DNA of 64,000 bases from Rhodospirillales bacterium (lineage in GTDB: Bacteria; Pseudomonadota; Alphaproteobacteria; Micavibrionales; Micavibrionaceae): NCBI GenBank assembly GCA_020638365.1, contig JACKIQ010000002.1, forward strand, positions 1 through 64,000. Direction: 5' to 3'. How positions within the stretch are numbered: the first letter of the stretch is position 1; the number at the start of each line of letters is the position of its first letter. A program made the translations under genes and the position numbers. A model generated the notes under the pieces. The model was given only the letters and a program-made list of their open reading frames with translations, made no database searches and had not been told where the DNA came from. This document shows, one piece after another, positions 18,628-27,366 of this stretch.

Positions 18628-19650
18628 TTAAACCGCCTCAGGAACGTTTTTTGAAGGCTGTCCCTCGGGCTCCGGTCGAACCCGCAAGTAAACGAGCAAA
18701 GGCGCCGCCACGTAAATAGAGGAATACGTCCCGACGACGATCCCGAATATCAGAGCATAAACAAACCCGCGAATGACCTCTCCGCCGAAGAAATAAAGCG
18801 ATAACAGCGCCAGCACAGTGCTGAAAGAGGTCATTGTGGTTCTGGACAAAGTTTCGTTGACAGAAAGGTTTAGCAGATCGGGCAGCGGCTTCTTTTTAAA
18901 CTTCCTCATATTCTCGCGGATACGATCAAAAACCACGACAGTATCATTGACCGAATAACCGGCGACCAGCAGGATTGCCGCTAGGGTCGAAAGATTGAAC
19001 TCCATCTGCGTAAGCGAGAAAAGTCCGATCGTCAGAACAACGTCATGGAGAGTTGTAGCAACGGTAGCCGAAACCGCGAACTGCCATTCAAAGCGCATCC
19101 AGATATAAGCCATAATTGCAAGAATTGAAAAGCTGATAGCCCAAAGCCCTTGAACCTTAAGCTCTTCCCCGACCTGAGGACCGACATACTCGACCCGTCT
19201 GTAATCAACCTCCCCCTCCTTGAAATAATCTCCAAGCTGAGCGCGAACCGCCTCGATAGCTTTGGTTTGGGCTGTAGGACATTGCTCCGGCTCGGTCTTT
19301 TTACGATTGGCCTCTATACAGCTTTCGTACGCCGCTATGGTTTCGGCGGTTTCCAGCTGTTGCGGCAAACGGATCAGAAAATCTTGCGGTTCGCCGAATT
19401 CCTGTATGGAAATACCTCCAAGTTTAAGAGCGTTAAGCTTGGAACGCAGCTTCTCAAGATCAGGAACAACGGGCGTAGCGATTTCTATGGACGTCCCGCC
19501 CGTAAAATCAATTCCAAAATTAAGCCCTTTCGTAGCGACGATAAAAAAAGTCCCTAGCACAAGAAAGATAGACAAGGCAAAGGCCAGTAACCTGTAACGG
19601 TAAAAATTAACGTTAATCGTGTCGGGTATGAAATGAAATCCGCGCATCAT
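18628..19650 (-). CDS. secF: Protein translocase subunit SecF
   Basis: SecF works with SecD and YajC to pull exported proteins through SecYEG using the proton gradient. The 340-residue protein has one N-terminal membrane helix, a periplasmic domain with the GLNFGIDFTGGTSIEI signature (about residues 43-58), then five membrane helices containing the VAGYSVNDTVVVFDRIRENMR motif. Its periplasmic loop (about residues 95-150) holds a short Cys-containing insert of variable type. The ATG at 19650 has an AGAGGAT ribosome site. It lies six bases after secD. Confidence 0.97.
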   Translation of the reverse strand: MMRGFHFIPDTINVNFYRYRLLAFALSIFLVLGTFFIVATKGLNFGIDFTGGTSIEIATPVVPDLEKLRSKLNALKLGGISIQEFGEPQDFLIRLPQQLETAETIAAYESCIEANRKKTEPEQCPTAQTKAIEAVRAQLGDYFKEGEVDYRRVEYVGPQVGEELKVQGLWAISFSILAIMAYIWMRFEWQFAVSATVATTLHDVVLTIGLFSLTQMEFNLSTLAAILLVAGYSVNDTVVVFDRIRENMRKFKKKPLPDLLNLSVNETLSRTTMTSFSTVLALLSLYFFGGEVIRGFVYALIFGIVVGTYSSIYVAAPLLVYLRVRPEPEGQPSKNVPEAV

Positions 19651-19656
19651 ATCCTC

Positions 19657-21228
19657 TTATATAGGCATCTTTGTGCCGGATTTTGTCCGGCTTAACCAGA
19701 AAACGACCATAAGACGGGTAAGCATGATCGCGGAAAACAGGGAGGTCAAAATCCCGATTCCAAGTGTAACGGCAAATCCCTTGATCGGCCCGGTGCCAAA
19801 GGAAAAGAGAATAAATGCGGCAATCAAGGTCGTCAGGTTCGCGTCAATAATCGTGGACATCGCCTTTCCGTACCCGGTATCTATGGCGGCAATATTCGAC
19901 CGCCCTGCCCTTAACTCCTCCCGGATGCGTTCGAAAATAAGGACGTTGGCATCAACAGCCATTCCGACTGTAAGAACGATCCCCGCTATCCCGGGAAGGG
20001 TCAGGGTCGCCTGAAGAATTGAGAGCAATCCCAGGATCATGGCCACATTGACTAGAAGTGCAATGTCAGCAAAAACGCCGAATAGCCCGTAAGAAACAAG
20101 CATAAAAACCAGAACGAACGAAAGCCCGTAAAGACTGGCTATCTTCCCGGCAGCTACAGAATCCGCCCCAAGTGAAGGTCCGACGGAACGTTCCTCAATC
20201 ACGTTCATAGGCGCTGGCAAGGCCCCTGCCCTGAGCAGCAAAGCGAGATCATTGGCTTCCTGAACGCTGAAATTCCCTGAAATCTGTCCTTGTCCGCCGC
20301 AGATCGGCTCCCTTATAACGGGCGCACTGATAATCTCGTTATCAAGAACGATCGCAAAAAGCCTGCCGACGTTATTCTTGGACACATCGCAGAACTTGCG
20401 TGCGCCGATAGCGTTTAGACGAAAACTGACAACGGTCTGACCGCCCTGACCGAAACCGGGCTGAGCGTTATCAAGCATATCCCCGGTGATAATAGCCCGC
20501 CGCTTGACATTCATCTTGGTCCCGGCCCGGCTATCATCCACGACGGGCAGGCGCAGATCTCCCGGACCGCGCCGCTCTGAATCATTAACAAGATGAAAGC
20601 CAAGCTTGGCAGTTCTGCCCATAATCCGCTTCACGTCCTCCGCTTTTGCTCCGGGAACCTGCAGAAGGACCCGATCCGTCCCCTGTCTCTGAATGATAGG
20701 TTCCGTCGTTCCTAGCTGATCGACCCTGCGGCGGACAACCTCGATAGACTGGGAAAGAACCTGATCCTGTATTTCCTTCAAAACAGCTTCATCCATGAGA
20801 GCTTCGATGACTAACCCATCCTCTGAAGTTGTAAGAACATAGCGCGTATCAATAGATCGGATATGAGCGCGCACCTGTTCGGAAACGCTGCTGTCGCTCC
20901 CGTCCTTCAGAGTCACGCGGATGCCCTGCGGTAATGTTCCAAGACTTTTGTATCCGATACGGTCTTCACGCATCTTGTCGCGTACGCCCTGTTCGAAAAG
21001 TTCCGCACGTTCCCTGTAAACAAACTTCATATCGACTTCGAGCAGGAGATGTGCGCCGCCGCGCAGATCAAGCCCAAGATTGACGATTTCACTGGGAAAT
21101 CCCGAAGGAAGATTGTCTTTAATCCACTGTCTCTGAGTCTCAGAAAGAAAATTCGGAAGACTGTAAGCAATGCCCAAAACAGACACGGCAAGAATCAGAA
21201 CGATCTTCCATAAAGGGACACGAACCAT
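19657..21228 (-). CDS. secD: Protein translocase subunit SecD
   Basis: SecD is the larger partner of SecF in the proton-driven accessory complex of SecYEG. The 523 residues comprise an N-terminal membrane helix, a large periplasmic region with LGLDLRGGAHLLLEVD (about 50-65) and QRQGTDRVLLQVPGA, then six membrane helices with the conserved GMAVDANVLIFERIREELR segment. The order yajC-secD-secF with gaps of six bases each shows one operon. Length is normal. Confidence 0.97.
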   Translation of the reverse strand: MVRVPLWKIVLILAVSVLGIAYSLPNFLSETQRQWIKDNLPSGFPSEIVNLGLDLRGGAHLLLEVDMKFVYRERAELFEQGVRDKMREDRIGYKSLGTLPQGIRVTLKDGSDSSVSEQVRAHIRSIDTRYVLTTSEDGLVIEALMDEAVLKEIQDQVLSQSIEVVRRRVDQLGTTEPIIQRQGTDRVLLQVPGAKAEDVKRIMGRTAKLGFHLVNDSERRGPGDLRLPVVDDSRAGTKMNVKRRAIITGDMLDNAQPGFGQGGQTVVSFRLNAIGARKFCDVSKNNVGRLFAIVLDNEIISAPVIREPICGGQGQISGNFSVQEANDLALLLRAGALPAPMNVIEERSVGPSLGADSVAAGKIASLYGLSFVLVFMLVSYGLFGVFADIALLVNVAMILGLLSILQATLTLPGIAGIVLTVGMAVDANVLIFERIREELRAGRSNIAAIDTGYGKAMSTIIDANLTTLIAAFILFSFGTGPIKGFAVTLGIGILTSLFSAIMLTRLMVVFWLSRTKSGTKMPI

Positions 21229-21234
21229 ACGGGA

Positions 21235-21633
21235 TTACTTCTTTTCTGTCTTCGCGGTGCTGGTGTCATTGGCGACGGGCCGAAGGATATCATCGGTTTT
21301 GCCCTGCAGGCTGGAGCGAAGTGCCGTTACCTTAACGCCGTTTCCAAGATCTATGAGAACTTCACGGTCATTCACAAACTTATCGACTTTGCCGACAAGA
21401 CCGCCCCCGGTAACGACCCGATCCCCTTTTTTCAATTCCGAGAGCATTTCGCTGTGTTCCCGGATACGGCGCTGCTGAGGCATGATCAAGAGCACGTAAA
21501 AGAGAAAAACGACGACAAAGACAAAAGCAATATTCCAGAAAAACAGTCCCTCGCCGGAAGCGGCGGGGTCTGCAAGTCCCTCAAACTGCCCTGCGTTTTC
21601 CGCAGCAGCGGCGTAGGCTTTATTAATGAGCAT
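21235..21633 (-). CDS. yajC: Preprotein translocase subunit YajC
   Basis: YajC is a small single-pass membrane protein that associates with SecDF. The 132-residue protein has one membrane helix (about residues 31-51, ending LLIMPQQRR), followed by the conserved cytoplasmic segment LKKGDRVVTGGGLVGKV and a beta-rich tail. The ATG at 21633 has a GGAG ribosome site nine bases before. It is the first gene of the yajC-secD-secF-Mth938 operon. Confidence 0.96.
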   Translation of the reverse strand: MLINKAYAAAAENAGQFEGLADPAASGEGLFFWNIAFVFVVVFLFYVLLIMPQQRRIREHSEMLSELKKGDRVVTGGGLVGKVDKFVNDREVLIDLGNGVKVTALRSSLQGKTDDILRPVANDTSTAKTEKK

Positions 21634-21755
21634 ATAGAGCGCTCCAAAAAGTAAACGGTAAGATTACATATGCTAGCAGAATATAGCGCTATAAAAGCCA
21701 AAAGCAAGCCCCGCCAGCAGATCACCCAAAGCTTTAATATTTCGTAACGGTTGTT

Positions 21756-23357
21756 TTAGAGCGCTGTCCTGAACGAAACGGAGCGTTCGGCTCTGGCAAC
21801 CGTCCTAAACGATGCCAAGGCTGCCCAGAGCAGAAAAAAAGCACCGGCAGCTAATAAGCCGCTTAATGTCCAGTTCCAGATTCCACGATCAATAATCGCA
21901 TCCCCCGGGCTGTCGGGAAGATACAGAACCGCAACATCGTCGCCCTGTTTATAGGAAGGGTGACTGGAACCCACGCTATCTTCGAAACGGCGCTCCTTAC
22001 CTTCCTTGTCCGTAAATTTGACAAGGGCGTGGTAGACGGTGCTGTCATCGCTACGTTTAGATCTCAGCCCCGTAACCTCCCCGCGAACGCTTATACCTTC
22101 GTTGACATATGAAAGCATGCTTAGACCCGCGTAATAAGCCCCGATTGAAAGACCGAGAACAAGTAAGAGCATAATATATCCGGATATCCGCGTAACTTTG
22201 ACCTGTGAAGCTGTTCTATCCCTGATCTCCCCGGAGGTAAGGAGCCGACCCTTGGAGCTGTTATCCTTGGAGGTCACCTTGAAGTTTTCGGAATTAAAAG
22301 CTTCGCCGCTTCGGAGTGCCTCCCAGCCTTTTCTCTTATCCTCTGAGGGAATTTTATCCAGAAACTTAACGGCTTTGAAGAAAATGAAAGCCACAGCCCC
22401 CCCGATCAACAAGACCACCCCGAAAGAAAATTTAAACTGCGCCAGCGCCATCTGTCCGATAAAAAGTCCGGGAATCAAAAAAATCAGCCCGAAAATCAGA
22501 CTGATATACCCTCTTTTCTTAACTTTTGGCGGATCGCCCGGAATCATAAGAAGCGAAACCGGAGTGCCCGGAAGGATGTGGAGAAAGGTATTACCGCCGA
22601 CAGAGCCGGTAAACTCCGCCCTCTCCCCTTGCGGCGTTCTATATTCAAAAACCGGATAATAGGTTTCTTGCCCGTAACCGCCTTTGGAAACTTTACCTTT
22701 AAGCCCTTTTCGAGCAGGCTTGTTGCCGTAAATCGCGATTGAAGAAAAAATCAGGATGAAGACAGAACTAAAAGCGATAAACGCGATAGAAATCCCCATG
22801 TTATGCCAGAAATCGTCCAGAACAAAACGCGTGGGATCATCAGGATCGTAATAAACACCGATACGAGATCCGATATCGAAGGACGGCGAACTGCCGTAAC
22901 TGATGGTATCTCTGACCTCATGAGACGCACCGTTGCGGTCGGTAAAGCTGACGACAGTTTTATAGCTCGTATTCCCGTCCGAGTCAGTTGAACTCTCGTT
23001 CCGGACCACATTGGCTTCGACCCTAAAGCCATTGCTTGTAAGATCATAGTAGGTATAAGCCATCCACACCCCGATCCCCATGAAAATCATGGGGAACAGG
23101 ATAAAAAACAGGATCATGACGATGGGTAAAGCGCCTTTCCCGTCAACAGGAGGATCTGCAGGGTTGCTATCGTCATTACGGGACGCGTTCCCTACCATTT
23201 TAATACCTGCAACCCGCCCCTTTATTTTTCGGGCCTTCAAACTCCAGAAAAGAAAATAACCGACCATCCCGCCGCCGATCACTAGAAAAACGCTGGCCAT
23301 AAGAATCAGCCCCAGCACATTCCAAGCCTCAAAAACGGAAAAGATAAGATCGAACAT
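21756..23357 (-). CDS. Membrane protein with three DUF3592-type modules
   Basis: The 533-residue protein has about seven hydrophobic segments and three soluble modules resembling DUF3592, a beta-rich unit of unknown function with a VxxxDxxGxxH core and a YxPxDPxxxxL end. Module 1 is at about residues 112-182 (FTDRNGASHEVRD, then YYDPDDPTRFVLD). Module 2 is at about 222-282, shorter (YPVFEYRTPQGERAEF, then MIPGDPPKV). Module 3 is at about 428-500 (LVKFTDKEGKERRFED, then LYLPDSPGDAIID). Each lies between membrane segments, so all three probably face the same side. It starts nine bases after the gene at 23367 on the same strand, so the two are likely one operon. Function unknown. Confidence 0.75.
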   Translation of the reverse strand: MFDLIFSVFEAWNVLGLILMASVFLVIGGGMVGYFLFWSLKARKIKGRVAGIKMVGNASRNDDSNPADPPVDGKGALPIVMILFFILFPMIFMGIGVWMAYTYYDLTSNGFRVEANVVRNESSTDSDGNTSYKTVVSFTDRNGASHEVRDTISYGSSPSFDIGSRIGVYYDPDDPTRFVLDDFWHNMGISIAFIAFSSVFILIFSSIAIYGNKPARKGLKGKVSKGGYGQETYYPVFEYRTPQGERAEFTGSVGGNTFLHILPGTPVSLLMIPGDPPKVKKRGYISLIFGLIFLIPGLFIGQMALAQFKFSFGVVLLIGGAVAFIFFKAVKFLDKIPSEDKRKGWEALRSGEAFNSENFKVTSKDNSSKGRLLTSGEIRDRTASQVKVTRISGYIMLLLVLGLSIGAYYAGLSMLSYVNEGISVRGEVTGLRSKRSDDSTVYHALVKFTDKEGKERRFEDSVGSSHPSYKQGDDVAVLYLPDSPGDAIIDRGIWNWTLSGLLAAGAFFLLWAALASFRTVARAERSVSFRTAL

Positions 23358-23366
23358 CGCAGGCTC

Positions 23367-23951
23367 TTAAACGCGCTCCACATCGGTCTTTAGAAGATAC
23401 AATCCGGCCACCATCATGGCGATACCGCTATAAAAAGACTCGTAATGGTATTCGTAAAAATAATTTGAAAAAAGCAAAACGACTCCTGCAAGAAGAAGCA
23501 AAACGGCCACAGTAGTCTTAAGCTTTTGCTCCGCTCTGATCTGTGTCATCCGGGCCGTTCCACGAACAGCGCTGGCACGGCGTGTATTCGTACTTGAACT
23601 CGAACGCAAATCCCGTCCTGCATTTAAAACCCCTCCCCTGCGCGAATGGGATACGTTAGTGCTGGATCTGGTAGAGGCTGGAACGCGTTGGCGCTGTTTC
23701 GAGGACAAGCCGCTTGAACTGGACCGCCCTTCCTTCTTTGCTCTTTGAAGCTGCGTGAGGACAGAACGAAGTGCTTCCGGATTGTTCTTGAACATATCCG
23801 GATTTTTTCTGGCCTCGTCCACAAGCCTGACAATCACATCCTTGAACCTGAACAGGCGTATGACAATCATAATGGGAATCAGAAGCACAAAAAGAAAGGA
23901 AACGAGAGGAAGGATCGACTCAATAAAAGACAAAGCAAGATCTTGATTCAT
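23367..23951 (-). CDS. Membrane protein with Ser/Arg-rich central loop
   Basis: The 194-residue protein has an N-terminal hydrophobic helix (about residues 12-34) and a C-terminal hairpin of two helices (about 146-165 and 171-187). Between them is a hydrophilic loop of about 100 residues, very rich in Ser, Arg, Thr and Gln and probably disordered. I recognise no family. It ends nine bases before the triple-module DUF3592 gene, which suggests that the two products act together. The NlpD-like gene follows on the same strand upstream, 23 bases away. Confidence 0.65.
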   Translation of the reverse strand: MNQDLALSFIESILPLVSFLFVLLIPIMIVIRLFRFKDVIVRLVDEARKNPDMFKNNPEALRSVLTQLQRAKKEGRSSSSGLSSKQRQRVPASTRSSTNVSHSRRGGVLNAGRDLRSSSSTNTRRASAVRGTARMTQIRAEQKLKTTVAVLLLLAGVVLLFSNYFYEYHYESFYSGIAMMVAGLYLLKTDVERV

Positions 23952-23974
23952 AGACTTTTGGTCCTGACTTCAAA

Positions 23975-25009
23975 CTACTGACTGACATACTTCACAGGGT
24001 TAAGTGCTTCCGTGCCCCTGCGGACTTCAAAATGCAGCTGTGGCGAAGATACAGACCCCGTCGAGCCGACGGTCCCGATTGTCTCTCCCTTTTTGACCAC
24101 GCTGCCCCGTTTTACCATGATTTTATCCATATGGGCATAGGCTGTCATCCATTGACCCTGATGCCGCAGTAAAACAAGGTTTCCCGAACCTTTCAACTGG
24201 CTTCCGGCATAAGCCACCACGCCGTTCTCAGCGGCACGTACAGGCGAGCCTCTGGACGCCTTGATATTGATCCCGTCGTTATGCAGGCCGCTTTTCTTCG
24301 GACCAAAAGCGGAAACGATAGGCCCGCTCACCGGGCGCATAAACCCTTTGCCCGAACGAGTCGGTACGCTGCTCAATGATGATTTGCTAATTGAAGTTTT
24401 ACCTGCCTCCCCCTTTTTTGCCGAAGGAACAGAGGGCGGGTTAATGACTCCTGAGCCAAGACTGGCTTGAGAAGAAGAAGTGCTGGGCGCGGAAAGATCC
24501 TGCCTCTTGACCGGCAGGACCGGCGCGGATGATGAAGCGTAAACTTGCGAACCCGCAGCCGGCATGATGTCCGGCGTCCCGCGGCTGGCGGATGGCAGGC
24601 GCAAAACCTGCCCCACACGCAACGTATAGGGGGCGGATATCCTGTTCTGACGCGCGATCTCCGAACTGTTCACACCGAACAAACGCGATACGGTATAAAG
24701 GGAATCACCCGGACGCACTCGATACTCCTGGGGCGGAGGAAGATTAACCCTTTGCCCGGTATAAAGCTTGAAGGGGGCCGCCAGACGATTTTCAATAATG
24801 ATATCCTGCATGGCGATGTTATAGCGCCGCGACAGGCTGTAAACTGTGTCCCCCTCCACGACGTTATGCACGCCTGAACTGCCCGCCCCGGGGCTTTGCC
24901 CGAAATTTGACACGGGTGCAGGCTTCTGCCCGCCGATACAGGCCGTCAACAAAACAAGAAACGGAAGAATGAACAACGCAGGACGCATTTTCATATCCGG
25001 ATAATACAT
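23975..25009 (-). CDS. nlpD: NlpD-like lipoprotein with two LysM domains and degenerate M23 domain
   Basis: NlpD-type proteins bind peptidoglycan and activate cell-wall amidases at division. The 344-residue protein has a lipobox (LLTAC, Cys about residue 24), two LysM domains (HNVVEGDTVYSLSRRYNI near 50 and YRVRPGDSLYTVSRLFGV near 97), a Ser-rich linker, then a C-terminal M23/LytM domain. Active enzymes have HxxxD and HxH metal sites. Here the sites read HNDGIN and QLHF, so an Asp and one His are replaced, as in E. coli NlpD, which is an activator rather than a peptidase. The frame opens at a TTG; the next codon, ATG at 25009, has AAGG upstream. Position after pcm and serS is the usual one. 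Confidence 0.88.
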   Translation of the reverse strand: MYYPDMKMRPALFILPFLVLLTACIGGQKPAPVSNFGQSPGAGSSGVHNVVEGDTVYSLSRRYNIAMQDIIIENRLAAPFKLYTGQRVNLPPPQEYRVRPGDSLYTVSRLFGVNSSEIARQNRISAPYTLRVGQVLRLPSASRGTPDIMPAAGSQVYASSSAPVLPVKRQDLSAPSTSSSQASLGSGVINPPSVPSAKKGEAGKTSISKSSLSSVPTRSGKGFMRPVSGPIVSAFGPKKSGLHNDGINIKASRGSPVRAAENGVVAYAGSQLKGSGNLVLLRHQGQWMTAYAHMDKIMVKRGSVVKKGETIGTVGSTGSVSSPQLHFEVRRGTEALNPVKYVSQ

Positions 25010-25067
25010 CAAAATGCCTTAAAAAGCACCACTTTACATGAATAACCCCGGCAAAAACCTTGGGAAT

Positions 25068-25754
25068 TCAAACAACCGCCTTCATATCGTTTGCGCTGTC
25101 CGTGACATGAGGCAAAAGCGGCACAAATCGTACAGGCATGATATCCCGGATCACTGTGGAATCCTCGGTTTCCTTCTTGTAGCGGCGCAGCATCTGTTCG
25201 CCCGGCTCCCCGACAGGAATAACCATAACGCCCCCGACTTTAAGCTGGTTGTATAAGGCGGAAGGAGGCTTGTCACGTGCCGCGGCCGTTACGATAATTT
25301 TATCGAACGGCGCTTGGTGGATTCCGTTAATCACAGGCCACCCCATCATCCCGTCTGCCGCCAGTGCAGTGAAATTACGGACCTTTAGCGAATGAAGTCG
25401 CTCCTCCGCCTCCTCTAGCAGAGCCTTATGGCGCTCGATCGTGTAAACCCGGCGGCTGAGATAGGCAAGAATGGCGGTCTGATATCCGCATCCGGTCCCG
25501 ATCTCAAGCACCTTGTCCCGGTCGCTGAGTTCAAGCGCCTGCGACATGGTCGCCACCACAAGCGGCTGGCTGATCGTCTGCCCCAAGCCGATCGGCAGAG
25601 CCATATCTTCCCAGGCCTGGTCGGTAAGATGCGCCGGGACAAACGCCTCGCGCGGCACGCGCTCCATCGCGCTCAAAACCCCGGTATCGGTGATACCGCG
25701 TTGACGCAGATGCATAATCAGACGAATTCGTTTATTGGCGGCTTGAGTATTCAT
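25068..25754 (-). CDS. pcm: Protein-L-isoaspartate O-methyltransferase
   Basis: The enzyme methylates isoaspartyl residues in damaged proteins, starting their repair. The 228-residue protein has the family start (MHLRQRGITDTGVLSAMERVPRE pattern at residues 14-36), then the GLGQTISQP substrate segment, the SAM-binding LEIGTGCGYQTAILA (about residues 97-111), and the DGMMGWP/FDKIIVTAAA region. Length is normal. It lies between serS and nlpD; the usual surE gene of this cluster is absent here. Confidence 0.95.
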   Translation of the reverse strand: MNTQAANKRIRLIMHLRQRGITDTGVLSAMERVPREAFVPAHLTDQAWEDMALPIGLGQTISQPLVVATMSQALELSDRDKVLEIGTGCGYQTAILAYLSRRVYTIERHKALLEEAEERLHSLKVRNFTALAADGMMGWPVINGIHQAPFDKIIVTAAARDKPPSALYNQLKVGGVMVIPVGEPGEQMLRRYKKETEDSTVIRDIMPVRFVPLLPHVTDSANDMKAVV

Positions 25755-25848
25755 GGAAAACGCATTGTTGGCTTGAAAAAATATACCTTATACCCGGCCT
25801 CGTTCCCATAGGAAAACCGGATTTAATGCACAAGGGAACCTGTCCCCA

Positions 25849-27270
25849 TCAGCTTTTGACGATTTTTGTCACCCCGCCCATATAAGGCTTGAGAACATCC
25901 GGCACAAACACCCCGCCATCCGCAGGATCGTGATAATTTTCAATCACGGCGATCAGCGCGCGGCCCACGGCCACGCCCGAACCGTTCAGCGTATGCACAA
26001 ACCGCGTATCTTTCGTCCCCTTCGGGCGGCACCGCGCGTTCATGCGCCGCGCCTGAAAGTCCCAGCAATTCGAACAGCTGGAAATCTCGCGGTATGTCTC
26101 CTGCCCCGGCAGCCACGCTTCGATGTCGTAGGTCTTGCGCGCCCCAAACCCCGTATCGCCCGAACACAAAACAATCGTCCGGAATGGCAACTCAAGCTTC
26201 TTGAGAACAGCCTCCGCGCACTGCACCATGCGCTCATGCTCCTCGACCGATTGTTCCGGCGCGGTGACGCTGACCATCTCAACCTTATAGAATTGATGCT
26301 GGCGCAACATTCCGCGCGTATCCTTGCCCGACGCCCCGGCTTCCGACCGGAAACACGGCGTAAAGGCCGTATACCGCCGCGGCAGATAGTCCTCGTCCAC
26401 GATCATCTCCGCCACGATATTCGTCAGCGGCACTTCGGAGGTGGGAATAAGCCAATGTTGCTGCTCAGCAGCTTTAAATGCTATGTCTTCAATTTGCTCT
26501 TCAGTAGCAGGCCCCAAAAGCCGATCATATGTAGTTAGCTCGCCTCGATCTAAAATATACTTCTGATAAAGCTCCTTAAAGGTATGCTTAAAAATTTGAA
26601 CATCTAAAGATTCCGTCTTAAACAAATCCGCAGAAAATTTAGGCAGCTGCCCAGTTCCATAAACAGCATTACGCTTTACTAACAGCGGCGGCGACACTTC
26701 CGTATAGCCGTGCTCACCCGTATGCGTATCGAGAAAAAATTGGGCAATCGCCCGCTCCATCCGCGCCAGACCACCCGAAAGCAACGTAAAGCGTGAGCCG
26801 GACATTTTCGCGGCCGTCTCAAAATCCATCAGGCCCAGCTTCTCGCCAATCTCCGCATGATCCGGCCCCTTTTGAACCTTGACCGTACCCCATGTGCGGA
26901 CTTCTTTATTGTCATTCTCATCCGCCCCGTCAGGCACATCATCGCCCAGCATATTCGGCAGGCGCGAAAGCAGTTGGTTAAGCTCCTCGGCAACCGTACG
27001 CTCTTTCTCTTCAAGCTCCGCCATCTCGCCCTTCATCTTGGCGACAGCATCCATGATCGGCTGAGCGTCCCCGCCCTCCTTCTTAATCTTGCCGATCTTG
27101 GCCGACTCCGCATTCCGCGTAGCTTGCAATTCCTGCAATTTCGTCTGCACGGACCGGCGCGTCTCATCCAGTTTCAGGATCTCGCCAACCGGATCGCCTT
27201 CAATCTTGCGGCGCTCCCATCCTTTTCTGAAAACATCCGGTTCTTGCCGGATCGCGCGGAGGTCAAACAT
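25849..27270 (-). CDS. serS: Seryl-tRNA synthetase
   Basis: The enzyme charges tRNA-Ser. The 473-residue protein has the N-terminal antiparallel coiled-coil arm that grips the long variable arm of tRNA-Ser (about residues 30-110), then a class II catalytic core. Motif 2 is visible as FRSEAGASGKDTRGMLRQHQFYKVE and motif 3 as LNGSGVAVGRALIAVIENY; both are standard, the Arg residues binding ATP. The family's length is usually near 425-430; the excess lies between motifs 1 and 2 (about residues 215-265, with TESLDVQIFKHTFKELYQKY). It diverges from the amidohydrolase gene across 96 bases. Confidence 0.97.
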   Translation of the reverse strand: MFDLRAIRQEPDVFRKGWERRKIEGDPVGEILKLDETRRSVQTKLQELQATRNAESAKIGKIKKEGGDAQPIMDAVAKMKGEMAELEEKERTVAEELNQLLSRLPNMLGDDVPDGADENDNKEVRTWGTVKVQKGPDHAEIGEKLGLMDFETAAKMSGSRFTLLSGGLARMERAIAQFFLDTHTGEHGYTEVSPPLLVKRNAVYGTGQLPKFSADLFKTESLDVQIFKHTFKELYQKYILDRGELTTYDRLLGPATEEQIEDIAFKAAEQQHWLIPTSEVPLTNIVAEMIVDEDYLPRRYTAFTPCFRSEAGASGKDTRGMLRQHQFYKVEMVSVTAPEQSVEEHERMVQCAEAVLKKLELPFRTIVLCSGDTGFGARKTYDIEAWLPGQETYREISSCSNCWDFQARRMNARCRPKGTKDTRFVHTLNGSGVAVGRALIAVIENYHDPADGGVFVPDVLKPYMGGVTKIVKS

Positions 27271-27366
27271 GCTTTACCCTTAGTTTTAAAAAGTTTTTTA
27301 TCCCAGAATATGGTACGTTCTCAGTAGTAAAAGAGAGCGCCGCGAAAAACAACAGGGGTTTTCGCC

